A stretch of 64,000 nt of DNA. Origin: Desulfobacterales bacterium (lineage in GTDB: Bacteria; Desulfobacterota; Desulfobacteria; Desulfobacterales; JAHDSC01). The DNA lies in assembly GCA_018432925.1 (NCBI GenBank), contig JAHDSC010000021.1, positions 1-64,000 of the forward strand. Direction: 5' to 3'. A program made the position numbers and the translations under genes. Position 1 is the stretch's first letter; each line of letters starts with the position of its first letter. The notes beneath the pieces are model-generated. The model was given only the letters and a program-made list of their open reading frames with translations. It did not search any database and was not told where the DNA came from. Shown here one piece after another: positions 8,899 to 19,584 of the stretch.

Positions 8899-9282
8899 TT
8901 ACTTTTCGGAAATCAGCGGTAAGACCTTGGTGATTTTAAAAAATACCTGAAACTTTTTTTCATCCTTATATCTATCATGCCAAGCCGGGTAATACGTTTT
9001 CATCAGCTCATTGATTTTATCCTCATCTTCCTCTTCTTTAATTTTGATTAAAAAAAGTCTCTTTCCGATAAATTCTTCTCCCTCTTTTTTGAAAAGATAG
9101 ACCGCCTTGGGATTGGATTGCAGATTGGTATGGGTCAACCGATCCAGCATGATAAATGAAACCGTCTCCTCATCCTCGAAATATGGTTTGCTGTAAAAAG
9201 CGGCATCCACGTTGCCGGACGTATCCGCCGTTGACAGTACCCCGGTTCCTTTCGCCTTCTCAAAATATTCCTTCAAAATCAT
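8899..9282 (-). CDS. Pyridoxamine 5'-phosphate oxidase-like (split-barrel) protein
   Basis: This 127-residue protein has the start typical of PNPOx-like flavin-binding split barrels: an N-terminal helix, then GTGVLSTADTSGNVDAAFYSKPYF, then a strand with FIMLDRLTHTNLQSNPKAVYLF. The family binds FMN, F420 or haem and is often involved in stress or small-molecule reduction. It is a lone gene. Reaction and ligand cannot be assigned. Confidence 0.78.
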   Translation of the reverse strand: MILKEYFEKAKGTGVLSTADTSGNVDAAFYSKPYFEDEETVSFIMLDRLTHTNLQSNPKAVYLFKKEGEEFIGKRLFLIKIKEEEDEDKINELMKTYYPAWHDRYKDEKKFQVFFKITKVLPLISEK

Positions 9283-9898
9283 GGCATTTCCTCCCGAATG
9301 TTTTTACGTGTTAACTGGAATTTTCAGAAGATTTGATGATCAAGCCACATCATAAATCAACAAGAACAGGTTATCTCTCTGTTGTTATTCAGGATTTCAG
9401 GATATCACTCCCCTTTCGAATCCTCATGGATATACTTTCCATCGGATTGGATAGATCGAATAATGTAACATAATGGAAGCGATTCGGTTCGTAAATACGG
9501 TTAATTCTGTATTTTGCGTTCAAACAGAATGTATATGAATCCGGATGAAATGATAGTTCTGTCCGGAGCAGCGGAGATCCGGCCAAATCGGATGCGGTAT
9601 ACCGAAGTACACCATATTGTCTTACCGGATCAAACGCTTGGGGGATTGTAATCAACAAACATATCTTTATTGCCGGTTTGGCGAGTGATTTTCAAATAAT
9701 CCGTGCCCCTAATGATAAAATCGCCCCGAAACCTTTGTAGAAGCTCTTATTAACAAGTTCAAGGACGGCGATCATTTTTACCACAGGAATACATTGATTC
9801 TTTGAAGAATTAAAATTTGAACCTGAACCTCAGATTGAGCGAAAGAGCGCATTATACTCAAGTCTTTTCCGTTTCAGCAAGGCATGGAACTTACGAAT
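9283..9898. other. Non-coding stretch between PNPOx-like and ABM genes
   Basis: About 615 bp. An 89-codon minus-strand frame (9389-9658) has no ribosome binding site and no recognisable family, and I do not call it. No repeats or terminators stand out. Confidence 0.45.
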
Positions 9899-10186
9899 TT
9901 AATCATAATCATAGATTTCGTATTCGGTTTTTTCATCAAGTAATCGATCGATTTTCTCCTGAATTTGTGCCCTTTCCTTGCTGTGAAGCCATTTGTCCCA
10001 GGTGGATACGGATTTCCACTTACTGATGACCATGCTTTCCCCGGGCTTATCGATTCTTGTTAATGTTTCGCCTGAAATATAGCCGGGTTGGGCTGTTGAA
10101 AGAACTCTCAGTTGATTAATGAGAATATGCAGGTCTTTTGTCTTGCCTTCCGGAAACTTTCTTTTAATGAGAACCCTTACAGTCAT
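9899..10186 (-). CDS. Antibiotic biosynthesis monooxygenase (ABM) domain protein
   Basis: The 95-residue protein is a single ferredoxin-like ABM domain. It begins MTVRVLIKRKFPEG and carries the family pattern of a central GYISGETL strand followed by SKWKSVSTWDKWLHS. Such proteins act as cofactor-less monooxygenases, haem-degrading enzymes or simple dimeric domains. ATG 10186 has cggagg 4-9 nt upstream and is preferred over a start at 10258. It lies between groEL and a PNPOx-like gene, without an evident operon. Confidence 0.8.
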   Translation of the reverse strand: MTVRVLIKRKFPEGKTKDLHILINQLRVLSTAQPGYISGETLTRIDKPGESMVISKWKSVSTWDKWLHSKERAQIQEKIDRLLDEKTEYEIYDYD

Positions 10187-10398
10187 TTCGCCTCCGTTTC
10201 GTATTAGTATTTGGCGCAATGGTTTGTTTGTCCGATAGGATCGAAGGCCTGAAAACAAAAATAAGAAAAAATTTTAATCAAAGATGTTTGGGATTTATTT
10301 TATGTGCCGGATCAAGAGACAGGAAATTTTTAAGATAAGTCTTTGTTATTTGAAATAGTAGTATAAAATGGTTTGAATGTCAAAGAAATAGGGGCTGA

Positions 10399-10443
10399 GG
10401 GATATCGGCAGGGGTTTTTCAAACCGGTTGAACCGAGGATATC
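10399..10443 (+). other. Inverted repeat / hairpin downstream of groEL
   Basis: The arms gggatatcgg and ccgaggatatccc pair with a 2-nt bulge around a loop that contains a smaller ggttt/aaacc stem. It is the first of two hairpins in the 400-bp gap 3' of groEL and lies just before a strong ribosome binding site and an 8-codon frame at 10468. Confidence 0.45.
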
Positions 10444-10467
10444 CCCGACTTTTGAGGAGTAACAGTA

Positions 10468-10494
10468 ATGAGTCTGATTGAACAGAAAAGTTAG
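10468..10494 (+). other. Eight-codon ORF with strong ribosome binding site
   Basis: An ATG preceded by gaggag at good spacing opens an 8-codon frame (MSLIEQKS). It ends in a TAG that overlaps a second strong site (ttaggaggg). Behind that site, the frame from about 10510 runs antisense into the groEL 3' end and is not convincing as a protein. A leader-peptide or small RNA role is possible; chance is also possible. Confidence 0.3.
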
Positions 10495-10518
10495 GAGGGT
10501 AAACCTTATTGAAATTGA

Positions 10519-10567
10519 TGGACGCCTTGCATACCCAAAGAGTTTTTTTAGTTATGCTCGGCGTCCA
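10519..10567 (-). terminator. Long hairpin 3' of groEL
   Basis: tggacgcc and ggcgtcca pair perfectly, continue through a 2x2 internal loop into gcata/tatgc, and enclose a 19-nt loop. The hairpin starts 18 nt beyond the groEL stop codon on the minus strand. No good U-run follows on that strand, so it may be a 3' stabilising stem rather than an intrinsic terminator. Confidence 0.4.
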
Positions 10568-10584
10568 AAATTTGCAGTCGGCTA

Positions 10585-12515
<1,931 letters not shown>

Positions 12516-12952
12516 TATTTTAGGCCTCCTTGTTTTATACTTTCCATTTTATCATTCAAATTTTTTAAAGTGACAACCGGGTTTTAACAAATAATAATTT
12601 TGTTTTTTTCAGATGAAGAGGTTTCGGATTTGTCTCCAAAAATTTTTCAAAGACGTCATATGGATCTTTAAAAGGCAATTAAAAAGAAAATGCTTATTAA
12701 TCGATAGAAGATCGGGAAATTAAAAGGCAATGGTTTTAAATGGATAAATGATAATCATCATCTTTTCCCTGTCAAGAGGAAAAAAACAGGATTTGTATCT
12801 CCCCCAAAAATTCAAATCGCGTGATTCGACGCATGACTGGAGCGGGGACTTATGGCGCAATGAAAAGCAATCGGAATAACCGGAATCGTTTGATTTCACC
12901 TGAAGTAAATGCTGTAAAAGGCAAAGTAGGGTCCAATAAGATCAGGAAAGAA
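12516..12952. other. AT-rich region upstream of groES
   Basis: The 437 bp between groES and the gamma-carbonic anhydrase gene are AT-rich. I find no CIRCE element. A promoter candidate lies at 12548-12576 on the minus strand. A 64-codon plus-strand frame at 12821-13015 is low-complexity, rich in Asn and Arg, and not called. Confidence 0.5.
12548..12576 (-). promoter_or_regulatory. Candidate promoter of groES-groEL
   Basis: Read on the minus strand, TTGTCA (12576-12571) is followed after 17 bp by GATAAA within gataaaat (12553-12548). This resembles a vegetative promoter with a leader of about 25-30 nt. Heat-shock sigma elements were not recognised. Confidence 0.3.
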
Positions 12953-13501
12953 TCAAACCGGGTACAAAACAATCGAACAAAAGTTTTCTATTCGATTAAT
13001 GCCAATTTTTTTTGACTTATATTCTCCGGAGAGCATCCGATACGTGTTACAGGTCGATTTGGTTTTTTCAAGAACCTCCGGACCAAAAGTGCGAACGATT
13101 TTTCCAGGAATGCCGGCAACCAAAGAAAACGGCGGAATCATGGTATCTTCTAATAGAACCGATCCCGCGGCCGGAATGCTTCCGCTTCCGATTTTGACCC
13201 CGTTCATGATAATTGCGCCCATCCCGATCAGGCAATGATCCTCAATTTCAAAGCCATGAATGATGGAGCGCTGCCCTATCGTGACCCCGTCGTCGATGGA
13301 AATCGGCTTCCCGGAGTCGGCATGCAAGACGGAAAGATCCTGGATATTGATCTCTTTTCCGATCGAGATGAGGTCTTCGTCTCCCCGTATGACGCAATTG
13401 AACCAAACCGACGAATTTTTGCCGATGACGACATTTCCGATGACCACCGCTGTCGGTGAGATATAAACTGGTGGCATTTTTTTCAAAGAAAAAACCATCA
13501 T
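12953..13501 (-). CDS. Gamma-carbonic anhydrase family hexapeptide protein
   Basis: The 182-residue protein has left-handed beta-helix hexapeptide repeats and the three zinc-ligand histidines expected in gamma-carbonic anhydrases (SVLHAD, SIIHGF and EDHCLIGMG), with RGDED near the start of the trimer interface. The likely reaction is reversible CO2 hydration, although many homologues show little activity. The C-terminal 30 residues are not part of the fold. Starts at 13501 or 13477 are both possible; neither has a clear ribosome binding site. Confidence 0.85.
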   Translation of the reverse strand: MMVFSLKKMPPVYISPTAVVIGNVVIGKNSSVWFNCVIRGDEDLISIGKEINIQDLSVLHADSGKPISIDDGVTIGQRSIIHGFEIEDHCLIGMGAIIMNGVKIGSGSIPAAGSVLLEDTMIPPFSLVAGIPGKIVRTFGPEVLEKTKSTCNTYRMLSGEYKSKKIGINRIENFCSIVLYPV

Positions 13502-13768
13502 CGCAACCGAAAGATTATAGAAGTTGTGTCGATATTTTTTAAAAATTTTTTGATTATTCGGTTCTTGACAAAACCGAATCCCTTCGGTAATTGGAATATA
13601 AATTTTTTATAAGCTTTTTTCGGAAACTGCCAAATTTTTTATCGAACAAGGGGATGGTGTGATTTATATCCCGGATGCGTGAGGTTTCAATGCAGTTTAT
13701 GTATTGGTGCTGGTGCTGGCGCACATGATGAAGCTTGCTCACCAGCCTGAATAGAAGATAAATAATCC

Positions 13769-13815
13769 AGAGCCGTGAGAAGCTTCGGCATTCGGCGGAA
13801 GTAGCTCATGGCTCT
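13769..13815 (+). promoter_or_regulatory. iorA leader hairpin 1
   Basis: agagccgtgag and ctcatggctct pair over 11 bp with one G-U, and the 25-nt interior can form a smaller cttc/gaag stem. It lies 137 nt upstream of the iorA start, directly before a second hairpin. Confidence 0.5.
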
Positions 13816-13824
13816 TCTAATTTT

Positions 13825-13863
13825 AACTGAAGCCAGGGTTACCGAGAAACCCTGGCTTCAGTT
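13825..13863 (+). terminator. iorA leader hairpin 2, possible attenuator
   Basis: aactgaagccagggtt and aaccctggcttcagtt are perfectly complementary over 16 bp around a 7-nt loop (accgaga). Moderately U-rich sequence follows (gttgtttgtg), so it could stop transcription about 90 nt before the iorA start codon. It could equally end a transcript from upstream. The arms are too long and perfect to be chance. Confidence 0.6.
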
Positions 13864-13951
13864 GTTTGTGCGTCCGGAATTGCGCATTTACATGGATGCG
13901 GCACTGACTTTCGTTCGCATTCAAGTGGCACCTAAAAAACGGAGGAATTCA

Positions 13952-15778
13952 TTGAATATAAGAAGGTTGATGCTCGGAAATGAAGCCATTGCACAAGGAC
14001 TGGTGGATAACGGCTGTTCGGTCGCGACATCGTACCCAGGGACACCCGCATCCGAGATTCTTTCCACGCTTGCCTGTCTCAAACAGGCGGGTGCTGATAT
14101 CATCCATGTCCAGTGGGCGGTTAATGAGAAAATCGCTTTCGAGATTGCCTATGCGGCGAGTATGGCCGGTTTGCGAACCGCGGTCAGCATGAAGCAGGTC
14201 GGGCTGAACGTTGCATCGGATTCTCTTATGAGTGCTGCATATATGGGCACAACAGGCGGATTTGTCATCATCAGCGCCGATGATCCGGGACCGCATTCTT
14301 CTCAAACGGAACAGGACAGCCGGCTCATGGCAATGATGGCGAAAATACCGGTTCTTGACCCGGATTCTCCACGCCAGGCAAAGGATCTGGCGGCTTTAGC
14401 CTTTGAGATTTCAGAGGCATTTGAAATTCCGGTTATGCTGCGTCCCACCACCCGGGTCTGTCATGCCCGTCAGGATATACTGCTGAAAGACATCCAACCT
14501 TTGGAAAAAAAAATAAATTTTCAAAAAGCCCCAGAGCGATGGGCGGCAACTCCCAAATTTCGTTTTCATCTTCATAAGGAGTTGGAAAAAAAACTGGAAG
14601 CCATTTCCAGCCTGGACAAAACCGCGCCGATCCGTCTTAATGATGGAGCGAGAGCTCGCCGCGCGGTTATCGCCGCCGGGATTGCGGCAGGGCATATAAG
14701 AGATATTATGAAAGAGCGAAAGCTTTGGGACGTCATTCCACTGTACCAGGTGCTGCAACCCTATCCATTGCATCAAGAGTTCATATCCCATTTAATCGAG
14801 AACTATGATGAAATTCTGGTTCTTGAAGAGACTTCTCCGGTTATCGAGATGCAAATAGCGGATCGACATCGGGTAAAGGGAAGGTTGACCGATTCGGTCC
14901 CAAAAGCCGGAGAATTGCTACCTGAAGTCATCGAACAAATGGTTTGCGAGTTTGCGGATATTGCATATGAACCTGTCCACTTTTCCTCGTTTTCCGGCAG
15001 GCGTCCCACACTCTGTGCGGGGTGTCCGCACAGGGCCAGTTTTTTTGCCATAAAACAGGCCGTTCCTCATGGAATATACACCGGCGATATCGGCTGCTAT
15101 ACACTGGGGCTGAATCTGGGAGCTGTCGATACGGTACTGTGCATGGGGGCTGCCATCAGCCAGGCGGCGGGATTTTATCATGCTTACAAAGGGCAAAAAA
15201 ATTGTCCGGATATTGTGGCAACGATCGGTGATTCGACGTTTTTCCACGCCGGAATACCGGCTTTGATCGATGCGGTCGTGCAGAACGTATCGTTTGTTTT
15301 GTTGATCCTGGACAATCGAACCACCGCCATGACAGGAAATCAGCCGACTCCTGCAAGTGGAATCAGTGCGACCGGCGAACCACTGGAAGCTGTTGATATT
15401 GAAAGGGTTGTTGGCGCTTGCGGCATAAGATTCTGTCATGAAGTTGATCCATATAACCTGAATGAATTGATTGCTGTTATCCGGGAAGCAGTCCAATTCA
15501 GCAGAAAAAACGGGCCGGCGGTTATCATATCCCGCCATCCCTGTCTGACTGGCGGTTCACAGAATAATAGAGGCAAACGGGCGATAGCGGTTGAAGTGAG
15601 CGATGCATGTGACGGCTGTCGTTACTGCATCCGACATTTTGAGTGCCCCGCGCTTATTTATAATGAGGAGCGAAAGCGTGTCTTCATTGATCCTGCCTTG
15701 TGCAACCGATGTGGTGTTTGCATTCAGGTTTGCCCGAAGAATTTCATACAAAAAAAGGGTTCGTTTGCAGTCTCGTGA
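13952..15778 (+). CDS. iorA: Indolepyruvate:ferredoxin oxidoreductase alpha subunit
   Basis: The 608-residue thiamine-diphosphate subunit decarboxylates aryl pyruvates (from Trp, Phe, Tyr) to arylacetyl-CoA with ferredoxin reduction. It opens with LMLGNEAIAQGLVDNG and SYPGTPASEIL. The TPP-binding region follows (GDIGCYTLG, then GDSTFFHAGIPAL and LDNRTTAMTG). A C-terminal two-cluster ferredoxin domain follows (CDGCRYCIRHFEC and CNRCGVCIQVCP). The TTG at 13952 is chosen because ggagg lies 6 nt before it and family members start at this point; in-frame ATG 13808 would place the leader hairpins inside the gene. iorB follows. Confidence 0.94.
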   Translation: MNIRRLMLGNEAIAQGLVDNGCSVATSYPGTPASEILSTLACLKQAGADIIHVQWAVNEKIAFEIAYAASMAGLRTAVSMKQVGLNVASDSLMSAAYMGTTGGFVIISADDPGPHSSQTEQDSRLMAMMAKIPVLDPDSPRQAKDLAALAFEISEAFEIPVMLRPTTRVCHARQDILLKDIQPLEKKINFQKAPERWAATPKFRFHLHKELEKKLEAISSLDKTAPIRLNDGARARRAVIAAGIAAGHIRDIMKERKLWDVIPLYQVLQPYPLHQEFISHLIENYDEILVLEETSPVIEMQIADRHRVKGRLTDSVPKAGELLPEVIEQMVCEFADIAYEPVHFSSFSGRRPTLCAGCPHRASFFAIKQAVPHGIYTGDIGCYTLGLNLGAVDTVLCMGAAISQAAGFYHAYKGQKNCPDIVATIGDSTFFHAGIPALIDAVVQNVSFVLLILDNRTTAMTGNQPTPASGISATGEPLEAVDIERVVGACGIRFCHEVDPYNLNELIAVIREAVQFSRKNGPAVIISRHPCLTGGSQNNRGKRAIAVEVSDACDGCRYCIRHFECPALIYNEERKRVFIDPALCNRCGVCIQVCPKNFIQKKGSFAVS

Positions 15779-15812
15779 AAAAGATCCATATAAATTTAAT
15801 ACAAGGATGTTT

Positions 15813-16370
15813 ATGAAACAATCCATCCAACAGCAAATTTTAATCAGCGGAGTGGGAGGTCAGGGAGTACTTTTTATCACACGCCTTCTCGCGGAAGCGG
15901 CAATTCAAAAAGGGGAATCGGTCATCACGTCGGAAACGCATGGAATGGCCCAGAGGGGTGGTACTGTCATCTCCCACGTGAAGGTTGGAAATTTTTCGAG
16001 TCCATTGATTCGGCCTCTTGCTGCTGATGGGCTGCTGGCCTTGAAGGCCGAAAATCTTTCCCAGCATGGTTCCTATGTAAAGAATGGCGGATGGATCGTC
16101 GTAAACAGCGATACGGATATCAAGCTACCTCCCGGTCTATCCGTTTTTCGGGCGGATGCGGATTCACTGGCTCGGAAAATAGGAAACATGAAATCCGCCA
16201 ACTTGATTCTGCTCGGTTTTGCATTGGCCAGAACCCAGAAGTTGCCTGGAAATAAGGGATTGTTTTGCTCCATTGAAGAGATCCGGCATGTGTTGAAAAG
16301 CCAAATGGCGGAAAGCAATAAATTGTTCGATGATTCCATAAAAGCCGTTGAAAACGGATATGTTGCTTGA
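15813..16370 (+). CDS. iorB: Indolepyruvate:ferredoxin oxidoreductase beta subunit
   Basis: The 185-residue gamma-domain subunit completes IorAB. It shows ILISGVGGQGVLFITRLLAEAA near the start and ETHGMAQRGGTVISHVK, the hallmark of 2-oxoacid:ferredoxin oxidoreductase gamma domains. The ATG at 15813 is preferred to one at 15807 because aagg sits 6 nt upstream of it. The gene begins 34 nt after iorA. Together they run oxidative or reductive interconversion of aryl pyruvates and arylacetyl-CoA. Confidence 0.93.
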   Translation: MKQSIQQQILISGVGGQGVLFITRLLAEAAIQKGESVITSETHGMAQRGGTVISHVKVGNFSSPLIRPLAADGLLALKAENLSQHGSYVKNGGWIVVNSDTDIKLPPGLSVFRADADSLARKIGNMKSANLILLGFALARTQKLPGNKGLFCSIEEIRHVLKSQMAESNKLFDDSIKAVENGYVA

Positions 16371-16403
16371 AAATGATCCATCGTCAAAAGGTTTACGATA
16401 AAA

Positions 16404-16456
16404 TTTGAACCGAAACAGCGAGCGAATTCCCCGCAGCTTGCTGCAAGGTTCTTCAA
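16404..16456. repeat. Dispersed 53-bp repeat, copy 2
   Basis: This copy matches 15-67 at about 85% identity and carries the better palindrome, ccccgcagcttgctgcaagg. It lies in the 217-bp gap between iorB and the CoA ligase gene. It is a REP-like or decayed IS-end repeat of unknown role. Confidence 0.6.
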
Positions 16457-16587
16457 ATGTATAATTCCCGGTTGCGGCAAGTCCGGGTTTCGGCAGCGCG
16501 ACCGCTTTTTCCCGCATATAAAAATTGTGACAGGATACCTCCTTAACCAATAGTAATTGAAAATCATGCTTAAAATTAGAGGAGTTC

Positions 16588-17886
16588 ATGATGAGATTCA
16601 TTCCGGATGATTTAACAGAGGCCAAACTGAGGGAAATTCAACTCGAAGGCCTTAAATGGACGGTTCGTCACGCATACCACCATTCAATCTATTATCAAAC
16701 GAAAATACGGGATTCAGGTTTGCGGCCGGAGGATATCCGTTCCGTTGAAGATCTTGAACGACTCCCCTTCACCGATAAGGAGGATTTACAGGAAGGATAT
16801 CCTTTTCCGCTGCGTTCCGTGCCGTTTGATGAGATCGTCCGAATTCATGCATCTTCAGGCACGACGGGGAAACGCAAAATTCTCTGTTACACGGCAAAGG
16901 ATGTCGATTTGTGGGCTGACATGTTTGCCCGCTGCTATGAACTGGCCGGGTTGACCCGGCAGGATCGGGTGCAGATTGCTGTCGGATACGGCTTGTGGAC
17001 GGCCGGTGTGGGATTTCAGGCAGGCTGTGAACGTTTCGGAGCCATGGCGCTTCCTGTAGGTCCTGCCAATGCGGAGATGCACTGTGAAATGATGGTCGAT
17101 ATGCAATCCACGGTTTTCTGCTCTACCGCATCCATGGCGCTGCTTATGGCGGAGGAAATTCATAAACGCGGTCTGCTCCCCAACATAAAGATAAAAAAGG
17201 TGATTCTTGGTGCCGAACGTTGCAGTGACGCCATGAGACAACGAATTAAGGAACTGATGGGCGTGGAACATGTTTTTGATATTTACGGGTTAACCGAGCT
17301 TTACGGGCCGGGTACGGGACTCGATTGCCACTTCCATGAAGGAATTCATTATTGGGCGGATCATTTTATTTACGAGGTGATCGATCCGGTGAGTCTGAAG
17401 CCGGTTCCGTCCGGTAAAGATGGAGAACTGGTTGTCACTACATTGCACAAAGAAGGGAGTCCGTTGATCCGTTATCGCACTCATGACATTACACGCCTGC
17501 TGGATCGAAATTGCCCGTGCGGAATCCTGTTGCCCATGCACGACAGAATCCTCGGACGGACGGATGACATGTTCATCTACCGTGCTGTTAATATTTATCC
17601 AAGCCAGATTGAACATGTGCTGAGCCAGGTTGAAGGGATCGGCAGTGAATTTCAGATCCATTTGGAGGAACGGGAAGGCGGCCGGGATATGATGAAGATT
17701 TGTGTGGAACGAAAAACAGGCGGGAGAAAAGATGATGATCCGGGTCTAACCGAATTAATCGCATCGGAAATCCGGCACAAGATACTGGTGAGAAGTAATG
17801 TTGAAATCCTCGATCCCGGTTCATTACCGCGAACTCAAAGGAAAAGTCAGCGGGTCTTTGATCACAGAAACGGAAATCGCAAGTAG
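16588..17886 (+). CDS. paaK: Phenylacetate-CoA ligase (PaaK family)
   Basis: The 432-residue adenylate-forming enzyme activates arylacetates with ATP and CoA. The P-loop SSGTTGKRK (about residues 90-98), the YGLTELYGPG segment near 230-240 and RYRTHDIT near 295 mark the PaaK family, including its Cys-containing CPCG segment. Length is normal. gagg precedes the ATG, with a second Met directly after it. It follows iorAB by 217 bp: IorAB makes arylacetyl-CoA from aryl pyruvate, and this enzyme makes the same product from free arylacetate or works in reverse with ATP formation. The exact aryl group is uncertain. Confidence 0.9.
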   Translation: MMRFIPDDLTEAKLREIQLEGLKWTVRHAYHHSIYYQTKIRDSGLRPEDIRSVEDLERLPFTDKEDLQEGYPFPLRSVPFDEIVRIHASSGTTGKRKILCYTAKDVDLWADMFARCYELAGLTRQDRVQIAVGYGLWTAGVGFQAGCERFGAMALPVGPANAEMHCEMMVDMQSTVFCSTASMALLMAEEIHKRGLLPNIKIKKVILGAERCSDAMRQRIKELMGVEHVFDIYGLTELYGPGTGLDCHFHEGIHYWADHFIYEVIDPVSLKPVPSGKDGELVVTTLHKEGSPLIRYRTHDITRLLDRNCPCGILLPMHDRILGRTDDMFIYRAVNIYPSQIEHVLSQVEGIGSEFQIHLEEREGGRDMMKICVERKTGGRKDDDPGLTELIASEIRHKILVRSNVEILDPGSLPRTQRKSQRVFDHRNGNRK

Positions 17887-18009
17887 CCGATCCGCCATTC
17901 GGAACCACCGGCCGATTATTGACCGGACAACTTGCCATGCACAAGAAGCGATAATGGTATCCGGGAAAAAAACAGGCTTTTTCATAAATTCGCAAGGAGG
18001 AAAAAACAA

Positions 18010-18042
18010 ATGACGACAGACAAAAGGAGGCATGAGGGATGA
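18010..18042 (+). CDS. Candidate ten-residue leader peptide coupled to dctP
   Basis: An ATG with a near-perfect aaggagg 9 nt upstream opens a 10-codon frame (MTTDKRRHEG). Its TGA overlaps the dctP ATG as ATGA, the usual sign of translational coupling. The dctP ribosome binding site lies inside this short frame. It may set dctP translation by reinitiation or occupancy. The peptide has no recognised family. Confidence 0.4.
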   Translation: MTTDKRRHEG

Positions 18043-19061
18043 GACGAAAATCCGGAATGATTTTTATCCGAATCTTTATCGCTTTAATGTTTATCATGAC
18101 ATGTACGTGCGCATTCGGGAAAAACGAGACGATCAAGTTAAGCTATGCAAATTTTCCATCCGCACCTACCTTCCCGTGCGTTCAGATGGAACGATGGAAA
18201 AATGAGGTGGAAATGCGCACAAAGGGCAGGATTGCCGTTGACACCTTTCCGGGGGGCACGTTACTGGATGCCAAGAACATGATGGATGGCGTGATTGCCG
18301 GTCAAGCGGATATCGGTTGCCTGTGCATGGCCTATCAACCCGGCCGTTTTATGACTACCAATGCTACCAGTCTTCCCATCGGAATACCCAATGCGAAAGT
18401 CGGAAGTCTTGTTTTGTGGGATTTTTTCAAAAAGTACCAACCGGAGGCATTTGCGCAGGTGAAGGTTCTGACCATGTTCACAACCGCTCCGGCAAATATT
18501 ATGTCCAAAAAACCCATTCGAAATTTGGAGGATATCAAGGGTTTGGATCTAAGGGCTTCCGGCGGTGCCGCACAGATTCTCAAGGCATGGGGGGCGAATC
18601 AGGTTGGAATGCCGATGTCCGCTACTCCGGAAGCTTTGCAGAAAGGCGTCGTACAAGGCTTGTTTTCTTCCCTTGAGGTTATGAAAGATTATGAGTTTGC
18701 CGAACTCTGCCGGTTTGTAACTATGACCGATACGGTCATCTACCCATTTTCCGTGGTGATGAACCTGCAGCGGTGGAATTCCTTGCCGAAGGATGTGCAA
18801 GAAGTCTTCGATACGCTGGCCGCGGAGCAGGCGGAATGGACCGGCACTTATATGGACAATCATGTAAAAGAATCGATTGCCTGGTCCAAAGAAAAATATC
18901 AGGTTGAATCGATCCGGCTGGACGAGAAAGAAAAGGCAAATTGGGAAAGAATGCTACAGCCGATCATTGACCAATGGATCGTTGAAGCGAAGGAAAAGGG
19001 ACTCCCGGCGGAAGCGATTCTATCGGATTTGAAGTCGCTTGTGAGAAAGTATTCGAAATAG
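18039..19061 (+). CDS. dctP: TRAP transporter solute-binding protein (DctP family)
   Basis: The 340-residue periplasmic receptor has an N-terminal signal peptide (about 1-27, ending near CAFG). The DctP fold follows, with FPGGTLLDAKNMMDGVIAGQADIG and the carboxylate-binding region around LDLRASGG, with the usual arginine. It binds an organic acid and passes it to the DctQM permease encoded next. aaggagg lies 8 nt upstream of the ATG. The position behind iorAB-paaK suggests an aryl or branched acid, but ligand cannot be read from sequence. Confidence 0.92.
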   Translation: MRRKSGMIFIRIFIALMFIMTCTCAFGKNETIKLSYANFPSAPTFPCVQMERWKNEVEMRTKGRIAVDTFPGGTLLDAKNMMDGVIAGQADIGCLCMAYQPGRFMTTNATSLPIGIPNAKVGSLVLWDFFKKYQPEAFAQVKVLTMFTTAPANIMSKKPIRNLEDIKGLDLRASGGAAQILKAWGANQVGMPMSATPEALQKGVVQGLFSSLEVMKDYEFAELCRFVTMTDTVIYPFSVVMNLQRWNSLPKDVQEVFDTLAAEQAEWTGTYMDNHVKESIAWSKEKYQVESIRLDEKEKANWERMLQPIIDQWIVEAKEKGLPAEAILSDLKSLVRKYSK

Positions 19062-19092
19062 CATCGATGATCGAATCATTGAAAGGATAGCT

Positions 19093-19584
19093 GTGGGTAC
19101 GCTGCAGAAAATCAGTTTGTATTTAAATCGGGTCCTTATTTACATCGGCGGAATTTTTCTGGTCTGCATGGTGGTTTTGACCTGTGCCAACATAATCCTT
19201 CGCTGGGTGTGGGTGCCCATTCCGGGAACATTTGAACTGATGGGGTTTTTCGGTGCGATTGTGGCCGCTTTCGCCCTGGGCTATACCCAGATCAAGGGAG
19301 GGCATATCGCTGTAAATGTTTTGATAAACAGTTTTTCCGAAAAGACACGAATGATTTTACGAACAATTAATGCGGGGGGCTGCGCGGTCTTTTTTTCCAT
19401 GGCAGCCTGGCAGATCGCGAAATTGGCTACGAGACTCTGGAATACCGGAGAAGTTACCGAAACCCTGAGAATCATTTATTACCCTTTCACCTATGGGACG
19501 GCGATCGGTTTTGCCATTCTTTCTCTCGTGTTTTTAGCGGATTTGATCGATACGCTGTTTTCGAAAAAGGAGACCCAAAGGTGA
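19093..19584 (+). CDS. dctQ: TRAP transporter small permease subunit (DctQ)
   Basis: The 163-residue inner-membrane protein has four predicted membrane helices and the DctQ features ANIILRWVWVPIPGTFEL and ALGYTQIKGGHIAVNVL. It starts with GTG at 19093 after aaggat, 31 nt behind dctP. Its end overlaps the dctM start by 4 nt, so the two permease subunits are translationally coupled. Confidence 0.92.
   Translation: MGTLQKISLYLNRVLIYIGGIFLVCMVVLTCANIILRWVWVPIPGTFELMGFFGAIVAAFALGYTQIKGGHIAVNVLINSFSEKTRMILRTINAGGCAVFFSMAAWQIAKLATRLWNTGEVTETLRIIYYPFTYGTAIGFAILSLVFLADLIDTLFSKKETQR

Noticed and set aside
9389-9658. 89-codon minus-strand frame
   Set aside because: No ribosome binding site, no recognisable family, composition not convincing.
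12516-12952. CIRCE/HrcA operator upstream of groES
   Set aside because: No TTAGCACTC-type inverted repeat was found.
13831-13848. T-box riboswitch in the iorA leader (agggttaccgag resembles the T-box core)
   Set aside because: The T-box consensus AGGGUGGNACCGCG is not matched and no Stem I or specifier loop is visible; the resemblance sits inside a perfect hairpin.
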